Part shown: in pieces, positions 26,242 to 35,500 of the stretch | Position numbering within the stretch: the stretch's first letter is position 1 | How the letters are laid out: each line of letters begins with the position of its first letter | Assembly: GCA_905182125.1 (NCBI GenBank) | Contig: CAJJAV010000006.1 | Location: 1 to 64,000, forward strand | DNA: 64,000 nt | Reading direction: 5' to 3' | Source of the DNA: an uncultured Candidatus Poseidoniales archaeon | Lineage (GTDB): Archaea; Thermoplasmatota; Poseidoniia; Poseidoniales; Poseidoniaceae | The notes under the pieces: model-generated | What the model was told of the DNA's origin: nothing | Databases searched by the model: none | Seen by the model: only the letters and a program-made list of their open reading frames with translations | Program-made: the position numbers and the translations under genes

Positions 26242-26991
26242 GTGTACGCTGGACAGCGCCCAAGGCACGAAGTTCGCCTCCCTGAATTCTACATCATGAG
26301 TCAAACACTCACCAACATCCAAGCCGAAACCCTTCAGGGCTTGGAACCAAGTGAAGATGAGGCCCCTTTCGAAGTCGAGGCTGAAGTGTTGAAACGCATC
26401 ATGAAGGCCGGTTACCAAGCGATCAGTGACGGTATTGAAGGCTTGAATGAGGAAGTTCGATGGGAGGTTCGGTGCCCAACAGAATCGGAATGGCGATGCG
26501 CTGAGGAAGCCATTGGACTTGGTCTCAAAAGAAAACAAATTGAGGTGCTCGCTGATGCGGTAAATTCCAATTACCGGGGTGCCATGATGGACGGCCGCCC
26601 TCGTCGCTTCGAAGGAGTTGGCCCGATGGCACTTCATCGAGCAGCGATTGAAACACACCCCTCAAAAGACGGAATCACCGCACTGTCAAGTGTTCCGCTT
26701 GATCGGCGGATCGAAGGGGTTCTCGCCCGCCTTGTCATTGCTCCAATTCGAGAAGGAGACCCAAAACGGGTTCCAGAATCTGCTGATATGGCTGCGAACA
26801 TCCGTACTGAATTGATTTGGACCTTCCTTTTGGGCGTTGTGCCCTCATTCATCATACCCGTTCTCCGCGGCATGAGCGGTTACGTCCAAACCGGCTGGGC
26901 GAACCTGTTGTTTGGAGGGTTGTGTGCAGGATTTGTCACCGGTGCTTTCTGGCGACCTCGTCGGCCAACGATCACCTTCGACGAGCGTTGA
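26242..26991 (+). CDS. Degenerate FGE/SUMF-domain membrane protein (start unclear, possible frameshift)
   Basis: At least 249 residues. The N-terminal half resembles a formylglycine-generating-enzyme/SUMF1 domain: RHEVRLPEFYIMSQTLTN (family 'E.P.H.V.l..Fyi....vTN') and RWEVRCPTESEWRCAEEA (family 'RLPTEaEWE.A'). The later FGE landmarks are weak (SNYRGAMMDGRPRRFEG, ARLVIAP). Two C-terminal hydrophobic helices follow: LIWTFLLGVVPSFIIPVL and WANLLFGGLCAGFVTGAFW. Conserved FGE sequence (IRFECVPATTIYIGTDKG) lies in frame upstream of GTG 26242 but has no canonical start; removing one G from GGG at 26149-26151 would join it to ATG 26145. Catalysis is doubtful. Confidence 0.65.
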   Translation: MYAGQRPRHEVRLPEFYIMSQTLTNIQAETLQGLEPSEDEAPFEVEAEVLKRIMKAGYQAISDGIEGLNEEVRWEVRCPTESEWRCAEEAIGLGLKRKQIEVLADAVNSNYRGAMMDGRPRRFEGVGPMALHRAAIETHPSKDGITALSSVPLDRRIEGVLARLVIAPIREGDPKRVPESADMAANIRTELIWTFLLGVVPSFIIPVLRGMSGYVQTGWANLLFGGLCAGFVTGAFWRPRRPTITFDER

Positions 26992-26994
26992 TGC

Positions 26995-29316
26995 TCAGTC
27001 TTCCTTCAGTGGCGAAACCAAACTTTCCCAGTACGGCTCTTTTCGAATCGCGTCTGCGGCACAAATAGCAGCCATGTTCACGATATGCCGGACACCATCT
27101 TGTCGTGCAACCAACTGAACTGGATGATTCATACCTTCCAAAATAGGACCCGTCATCTCTGCATCACCCAATTCCTCAAGGAGTTTGTAAGCAATGTTTG
27201 CGGCAGCTAAATTCGGGAGCACCAAAACGTTGGCTGCTCCGGTGAATTCCATGAATGGATATTCCCCTTGCACCGCGCCGTTGAGGGCTGTATCTGCTTG
27301 CATTGGTCCGTCGATGACAAGCGACGGGTCGAGCTCACGGGCAAAGGCGATGGCATCTTCAATCCGCTCCGAGCGCTGAGCACGGCTGCTTCCAAAATTG
27401 GAAAAGGAAAGCATCGCAACAACTGGGTCAACACCGAAACGGCGTGCAACCTTTGCGGTTTGTACGGCGATTTCCGCCAGTGTTCTGCTGTCCGGGTAGA
27501 CGTTCACCGTCGCATCGGCCAGGAAAATCGTTCGACCTTTGACGTTCATCATGTAACATCCAACAATGCAGTGTGCATTCTCGTCCGCTCCAATCAATTC
27601 CAATGTCGGCCGGAGCACATCAGCATAGTTTCGACTGACACCTCCAACAAACCCGTCAGCGTCCCCATTCGCAACCATTTGGCTGGCAAAGTACGGACGA
27701 GATTTGAGCAAACGTGCAGCATCTGCAACCGTCATTCCCTTGCGGTTTCGTCGATCCAGCATGGACTGTGAATAGATGCCCTTTCTCCGCGCATCCTTTC
27801 GAGGATCGTACACTTCATAATCAAAATTCAAACTCAAATCGTCCATCATTCTGCGGATTCGCTTTTCTGGGCCAAGTAAAATCGGGTAACATATTTTCTG
27901 ATCGACCAGTTGAGCAGCTGCTCGAATCACTTTTTCATTGTCACCCTCAGGGAACACGATTCGCTTGCCTCGCCCTCGAACTTGATTGATGACGTGGCGC
28001 ATGATGGAGTAGGATTGGCCGAGGCGTCCTTCGAGTTCTTCGCGGTACTTTTTGATCGAAAAGTCCTCCGGTGAAACACCAGCAACACCCTCGTCAACTG
28101 CGGCTTGCGCCACTGCCGATGCTTCCCAAAGCAGGACCCGGCGGTCGAAGGGTTTTGGAATGATATACTCAGGGCCGTATTGCATCACTGCGCCGTCGTA
28201 TGCTGCCGAAATGTAGTCAGGAACTGGTTCTTTGGCAAGGGCGGCTAATGCCCGAGTTGCTGCCATTTTCATGCCCTGTGTAATGTCACGAGCACGGACG
28301 TCCAGTGCGCCCCTGAAAATGTAGGGGAACCCGAGAACATTGTTGACTTGGTTCGAATAATCTGAGCGGCCTGTCGCAATGATAGCGTCGCTACGGACTT
28401 CAAGAATCTCCTCCGGAAGGATTTCTGGGGTTGGGTTGGCAAGAGCGAATATGATTGGCTTGGGAGCCATTGTGGCAATCATCTCTTTGTTGACTAAACC
28501 GCCTCTTGAAAGGCCCAACATTACATCGGCTCCTTTGAGAGCATCTGCCAAATCCCCTGGTTCACGGTCGTGGGCAAATGGGGCCTTGTATTCATTCAGT
28601 TCACCGGCTTCAAGCCTCGCTTTCGTGACGATTCCTTTGCTGTCGACCATCGCAATGTTTGAGCGGGTTACGCCGATGGCGACATAGTGGTTCGCGCAAG
28701 CAATCGCGCTTGCCCCTGCACCGATCACAACGACGTTAATCTCAGCGAGTTCTTTGCCCTGCAATTCAGCGGCGTTGAGAAGCGCTGCGGCTGAAATGAT
28801 AGCTGTTCCATGTTGATCGTCGTGCATCACTGGAATGTCGGTTGCTTCGGCAATGCGTCGTTCAATTTCAAAACACTCGGGCGCCTTGATGTCTTCGAGG
28901 TTGATGCCTCCAAATGTTTTGGCAATGTTGACGACTGTTTGGATAAAGGCCTCTGGATCTTCTGTGTCCACTTCGATGTCAAACACATCGATATCGGCGA
29001 AGGTCTTGAGGAGCAGGCCTTTTCCTTCCATGACTGGTTTACTCGCAAGCGCCCCAATGTTTCCGAGCCCCAGCACAGCGGTTCCGTTGGAAATCACAGC
29101 CACTAAATTGCCTTTTGAGGTGTAGCGATATGCATCCTCGGGGCGTTCTGCGATTGCCAAACAAGGGTAAGCGACACCGGGAGAATAGGCCAGACTCAAT
29201 TCGTGAGCCGTGCTGTGTGGTTTGGTTGGGACGACCTTGATTTTCCCACGCGGTTCTGCCTCGTGGTATTCGAGCGCTTCCTTCTTGAGCAGGCGCTCTT
29301 TTTTATCTCGATTCAT
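26995..29316 (-). CDS. maeB: NADP-dependent malic enzyme fused to phosphotransacetylase-like domain (MaeB type)
   Basis: 773 residues. Residues ~1-430 are the malic enzyme: HSTAHELSLAYSPGVAYPCL, SNGTAVLGLGNIGALASKPV, the metal site FADIDVFDIEVDT, the MHDDQHGTAII segment, and the Rossmann loop VVIGAGASAIACANHY. Residues ~440-773 resemble phosphate acetyltransferase (RIVFPEGDNEKVIRAAAQL, FVGGVSRNYADVLRPTLELI, DGPMQADTALNG). In bacterial MaeB this second domain is usually a regulatory acetyl-CoA sensor, not an active enzyme. The enzyme makes pyruvate and NADPH from malate. ATG 29316 (MNRDKKERLL) is preferred; 25 further residues upstream are not family-like. It faces the giant surface gene divergently. 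Confidence 0.94.
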   Translation of the reverse strand: MNRDKKERLLKKEALEYHEAEPRGKIKVVPTKPHSTAHELSLAYSPGVAYPCLAIAERPEDAYRYTSKGNLVAVISNGTAVLGLGNIGALASKPVMEGKGLLLKTFADIDVFDIEVDTEDPEAFIQTVVNIAKTFGGINLEDIKAPECFEIERRIAEATDIPVMHDDQHGTAIISAAALLNAAELQGKELAEINVVVIGAGASAIACANHYVAIGVTRSNIAMVDSKGIVTKARLEAGELNEYKAPFAHDREPGDLADALKGADVMLGLSRGGLVNKEMIATMAPKPIIFALANPTPEILPEEILEVRSDAIIATGRSDYSNQVNNVLGFPYIFRGALDVRARDITQGMKMAATRALAALAKEPVPDYISAAYDGAVMQYGPEYIIPKPFDRRVLLWEASAVAQAAVDEGVAGVSPEDFSIKKYREELEGRLGQSYSIMRHVINQVRGRGKRIVFPEGDNEKVIRAAAQLVDQKICYPILLGPEKRIRRMMDDLSLNFDYEVYDPRKDARRKGIYSQSMLDRRNRKGMTVADAARLLKSRPYFASQMVANGDADGFVGGVSRNYADVLRPTLELIGADENAHCIVGCYMMNVKGRTIFLADATVNVYPDSRTLAEIAVQTAKVARRFGVDPVVAMLSFSNFGSSRAQRSERIEDAIAFARELDPSLVIDGPMQADTALNGAVQGEYPFMEFTGAANVLVLPNLAAANIAYKLLEELGDAEMTGPILEGMNHPVQLVARQDGVRHIVNMAAICAADAIRKEPYWESLVSPLKED

Positions 29317-29488
29317 AGGCAATCGACTCCAACGAACGTGGTTGTCGGTTTGAGTGTTGTGTGTGAACGGAACCGGGGGAGGGGAATACACAAGCCGTGA
29401 AGCAAGCCCAGAACTTCAAAATGCCATCATGCGTCGGCAATAAAATCGAAGGATTTCAATCGGATTCGGGAGAAAATCTACCCTCGCT

Positions 29489-29498
29489 GATATGATAA
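29489..29498 (+). promoter_or_regulatory. TATA-box-like element for the 2784-aa surface protein gene
   Basis: GATATGATAATT around 29488-29499 is the best A/T-rich box in the 237-bp divergent region (29317-29553). It lies ~55 nt before the ATG at 29554, which would give a leader of ~30 nt. Nothing else is recognisable in this region. Confidence 0.35.
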
Positions 29499-29553
29499 TT
29501 ACGCGCACGACTGGGGGCCGCGTTGAAATACCCCAAAAGTCCGCTTGTGAATC

Positions 29554-32500
29554 ATGAACCAACTTCTTGACCCAGTTTCTGCCGGCCGAGCTGGCAAAAA
29601 GGCCTTGATGCTGGTTGCGTTAATGCTCTGTTCTTCCATCGCGCCAATGATGGCGCTTCCTGGTGTTTCGGCTCACGAGTCGGCCACCGATACTATTTGG
29701 CCAAAGTCCGGGAGCAACGATACCGGGTGGGTTCAACTCGATGCCCTCGGAGCAAATCCTGACACTAGCGGGCAAGCAACAGCCTCTTGGACCCTCGAAT
29801 TCGCTCCGGGAGCTGATATATCGAACGTTTCGTTCCAAGTTCGCGTCGACGGAAGCGACGGTTTGATGATCGAAGAACCAATGCTTGTGGCCAGCGATAT
29901 CGGAGTGAACCTCCTTGATTGGCGGGGCCTTGGCATGTTTGGCTCGGCTGATTCATTCACTGGCTCCAACCCCTACGACGGTCGGCTTTCCCCAAACAGC
30001 GATTCTGGAGCAACCTGGACCCTCCCCTCTGATGCAGAGATTACCGACCTCGTGATCGAAGCACTCGCCCCGGTCGACCCAGCAGTTTCCTTTGAGCCGA
30101 TTTCATTGGACATTGGAGCGACTGCCATCCACCCAGATGATGGTCGAATGTACATGGCCATCCTCGACGATGTCTTGGTGTTGGATTACAACAACGCCCC
30201 CCCAATCATCGATATGATGGAATTTGAGAGCGATGTTCTCGACATGGAGATCGACACCACCAATAATTTGATTCACTTTCTCACAGCCGAAGATGGGTTT
30301 TTCGCAATCTCTCTTGATGACAGCAGCGCACAGGTTGTTCTTCCAAACGCATCCAATCCTGCGTACATTGACTTCGACCAGTTTGAAATTGCAAGCACAG
30401 GCGATGTCTATGCTGCAAATGGAGAAGGTGTGTCCCTTTGGAACGGAGCCGCCTGGGTAAGCGTCGCAGCAGCGGATTCCACTGACGCAATCTCCATGAT
30501 TGAATTGAATGGCATCCTCTACACCTCGATTGACGACACCGGCGTGAGCCGCTATGACTTGAGTACGGGTCAACCCCTCTCAACCTGGTCAACAGCCAAC
30601 AGCCTTCACTCGGATGAAGTCACTCAACTCATGGTCTCAGGAAATCAACTCCTGATGGCCTCACCAGATGCGGGCTTGGCTCGTTATGACTGGAGTTCCG
30701 GATTCTGGCTCTCGACGTGGAACAGTGGCAATTGGCTGGCCAGTGACGATGTCGCTGGGCTTGCACAATCTGGGAACACACTCTACATCCTCAATGGTGA
30801 TTCGATTCACACCTACAACACGGCGAGCAATGTGTTCTCCGGATCCCAATCCATCGAAGATTTCGGTTTGACGAGTGAAGGGCAAGAGCTGATTCTATGG
30901 CCAACTTCAGGAGCCCGCTCCCCAGCTTCTGAACTCATGCTCCTCAGCGATGGGAACGGTGCCTTGGTGGAACTTACGCCGGGCTCAACCCCCCTTAACA
31001 CGGGTGTTTTGTTGCTCGGCAGTGGACCGACGACTGAACAAATGATCGACGCCACTGAACTTGATGGCGTGCTGTTTGTGGCCACTGACGACCAGTACCT
31101 CAACAGATTTGATACCCAAACTTCGCGCTGGATTGAACCAGTGTTCATTGGTGCCGACATCAACCGATTGAGCAACGATGGAAACCACGTCTACATTGCC
31201 GCAGACAACGGGGCTCATCAAATGCACAACAATGGAACTGTCCTCCAAACGTGGGACACGACAAACACGGCGCTCTCAAGCAACGAAGTGACCGTCGTCC
31301 AATCGGACGGTTCAACCGTCGTGGTGCTCAACGAGTTTTACAGCGAATTTTTAGCCATTAACCTCACAGGATCTCAACCAGTTGTGTTCGAAAGCATCGT
31401 GTTGGATACAGGCTCGGTTACCGATGCCGCACTGCACAATGGAGTGGCATATGTAGGAACCCAAAACGATGGTCTGCTCCGTTATCACATCGTGAACAAT
31501 ACTTGGCTCACGCCCTGGATTTCGACTGGCGTCAATGGGGCAAATGAGGTGCCAGTTGCGGTTGTTGGGGACATCCTATACTTCGGAATTCCCGGGTATG
31601 GTGTTGCACGGAAAGATTTGTCCACTGGCGAATTGATGATACCGCTCACAGCGGCTGGCAACACGCCTGGCCAAGGTGCTGCAACAAGTTCCCTGCCCAG
31701 CGACAACATCTACGCTCTCGAATCCGACGGTGCTAACCTCTACATCGGAACACAACAAGGTGCAAGCCGATGGGACGGAAACCAAATGACGACGTTCGGC
31801 CAAGGTTCCTCCTGGGACACACGCCCTCAACAATTTTACGACTTCGTAGCCATTTCTAGCATCTCTGGTGGCGACCTCTACGCTGGCACCAACATCGGCG
31901 TATGCAAGTACAGCATTGCTACTTTGGGAATCAACGAATGCCTCAATGTATACGACGGTATGCCGAACTGGGCGACCTACTCGATTGGGGCTGGCATCTC
32001 AAACTCATACCTCTTCGGAGGGACGAATTCTGGCGTTGGCATCATCACCACTTCGCCCTTTGAAGTGGTCGGTGAGTGGACCGCTGGAGAACAAACAAAC
32101 AACGCACCTGTCGTGGTGATTGGAGATGTGGCGTTCATTGCTTTGGATGGCATTGGTATCGCTCGGTATGACCTCCCTAACGATGAATGGCTCACCCTGT
32201 GGACCGATGACAATGTACTCGATGATGGAAATGAGGATGCAACCGCAATCTCGGCCGATATGAATCCAAATTACATTTGGATTGGAGGCGCTGATGGATT
32301 CCAATTGCTCAACGCTACGACAGGAGCCGAAATCTATGACATCGAAAAAACAAGCAGCCTGTTTGCTGGAAATGGGGACCCTCTTGATATGATCCTCAAA
32401 GGCACTGTCATGTACTACCATGACGGAGCTAGCAGCGATAATCTGTATCGGTTTGATGTTCAAAGTTTCACTTCCCTTCCTGCCCTTGATGCTGGCGCAC

Positions 32501-35500
32501 AGGTGGGCCAGAACAACGGCGATGTCAATGGAATGAACCTTATTGGTGACATCATCATGATCAGCGTAGCCTCTCAAAATTGGTGGCAGGTTGATGGCTC
32601 TGGTGGCATCGCACAATTCAACACAAGCAACGGTTCGTGGGGCGAAAACATTCTGCCAATTGGGCAAGTGGACCGCGTGACAGCTTACCAATCTTCAACA
32701 GGAAACATGTGGGTTTCATGGGGCGAAAATTCTCTCCAATACATGGACGCTAATGGAACACTGCTCGGTGAATGGGACGATGGTGACTTTGAGTTCCCAA
32801 TCCGTGAGATCATCGAATACGACGGCGAAGTGATGTTTGCAACCGAGGATGGTGTCGCACGGTACAATGAATCTGCAGGTCAATGGTTGTCTGAATGGAC
32901 CCCTGGCTCCGGCCTACCCAATGATGCTGGCGACCAAATCTACGAGTTGTGGACCGACGGCACAGACCTGGTTGTTGGCAGCGGTGAAGTGAATGGATTC
33001 GGCCAGTTCAGAAACGGCGCCATTTCCCATTGGGATGGCGCAACATGGAATAATTACGAAACCGGATCCAACGGATTACCAAATGGTTACCCGATTACGA
33101 TGACCGAGTGTGCGGGTATTGTCCACATTGGCATTTACGCAAACAATGGAGGCGTAGCCCGGTTTGATATGGCAAATGATTCCTTTTTGACCACCTTTAG
33201 AGAAGCTGACTGGAACGAGAATTATGGCGAAGTTTCTGGTGTCGCTTGTGACAGCGCAGACACCCTCTATGTGGCCTTCTATGAAGATGAGGCAGACGTC
33301 AAGAAGTACAGTTACACCTCCAATACTTGGCTCAACCCAATCACCACGGCAAACCACAACTTACCGAGCGATCGTGTTTGGTGGGACGCTATTGATTATT
33401 CCAACAGCATGCTTGTGCTGGGCCATGGCATTGGCACAAGCGGGGACAATCTCATCGGAGGAGGCTACAGCGCCGTTGCAACATCTGGCGGGTCCACTGC
33501 ACAAGTTGCCTTCAACGGACAAGGCTCTTCGGTTACTTCCTTCCAATGGCTCACCAGTGAGTGGCTCGTCGGGCAAGCTGGTGGTTCATCTGGATACAGC
33601 CATGTCGACACAATCAGTTCCTTGGGGCAAAACACGTTGCTGGACTTCCCAGGGCTTGTAAGCGGTCAAGTGACCAGTATGGCAGGCAATAGCACGCACT
33701 TATGGATCTCGACTCAAGGCGCAATCCAAGGGTTCGGACAAGGCGGATCGGCAGGCGCCGGATTGCTTCAGGGCGAGCGGCAAACCGATGGAACGATGGA
33801 TTGGCAGCAAGGATGGACAATGATTGCAAACACTGTGGTCAAAGACATGAAACTCATGGGCACTGACCTTTACATCACGACAACCCCAACAGGGCTCTAC
33901 AAACTCGACACCTTAACCGGCGTACTCAGTCGAGTCGGCGGAGCTTTGCACAACAACATGGATGGGCTTTTCGCCTATGGAAACACCTTCGTCATCGGGT
34001 TGCAAGGTAGTTCAGGTTCAGCAGCTGGAGTCCAGGTGTACGACCCGAACACAGGCTTCGGAAACGGCAGGTTGCTTGGCGGCCTGCCCTCAAACAACGT
34101 CAACGCATTCACTGAATCCTCAACCATGCTCTACATCGCGACCAACGGAGGAATCGGACGATGGGACTACGCACTATCGGATTGGATAAACCCGCTCACG
34201 ACGAGCGATGGGCTACCAACAAATGTAATCGAGGATGTTCAGTTCCTCGGGACCGACCTCTGGATTGCTACAGCAGCGGGTGTCGTCAAAATGGACACGC
34301 TCACCAACGCAACAACCCTCTATTCGAGTGGCACGGGCCTCATGGCAACCTCGGCACAATCCTTGACCACTGCCGTCACTACCGCTGTTGTCAATGGCAC
34401 CTCATCAACTTCCACTTCCCTCTTCATCGGCCACGATGGTGCGGGATCTGAACGGCCTGGCGTCACCAGCGTCGACTCGACGACAAACGCCGTTACCTGG
34501 CATAAATTCGATCAACTGTCATCAAACACTGTTGATGCTTTGGCTGCAGACTGGTGGGGCTTGCATATTGCAACGGACATCGGTCCAATGACCCATTACA
34601 ACGGACAATCCAATCAATTTGAAGATGGGGCTCCGTCCTTCCAAGTTGCTGGGTGGCCTATACAGAAGATGGTCAGCGATGGCGATCATGTCCTTGCCAT
34701 TGGTGAAAATGGCGCCTCAATTCTGAGCGCTCGCACCCCATCGCATGCAACCCTCAAGATGTTCCAAGGCCCCGGGATGACAGGCGGTACAATCACAACC
34801 GACGCCATCTGGCTGACAACCGATTACATCGGCCTCTTTGGCTATGAAAACAACGCTCAATACTCCGAAATGGAGCGGTTCTCACTTCGCAAGGCAGATC
34901 CATTAAGCGTTGGATTCAACCTTCAATCCCTCGACATCAGTGATATGACCCATCCTGGAATGCCAATCACATTGGCAGACGCTTCCAACACCGTTTCCCT
35001 CGACCCGGCGTTTGGCGTTGAAGGCACAAACGGAATCATGTTCCAAACGGTGCCGTTGGCGTTCACTTCTCCGGTAAACAACGCAGCCACATGGGCGAAA
35101 TCTGTCAGCCTGAAGTACAACGCAACCATTGAACTGAACAACAACCCAGATTTCGAAACCACAATGCAACTCGCTGTTGATAACGGCGTAATCATCAACG
35201 GAACTCAATTCCTCCAACTGACACTCCGCTCACCGTCGAATGGCTCACTACATGTTCGTCTGATGTACGATTACATCAAGGTCGAAACACCAGTTGAACT
35301 CACTGATTTAGTTGATCGCACAGATGATGGCGGTGGCGCATTGCTCGCCGATTGGAGCCTTGTTCACGATGAAGACTTTGCACGTTACCTGATTTATGTC
35401 AACGAAGGCCCATTCATTGTGGGTGGAATGATTGATGACTTCGATTTAACAAATCGCCAAATTGACAAGGCCATTTCCCTGCACAGCCGCCTGTCGAGCG

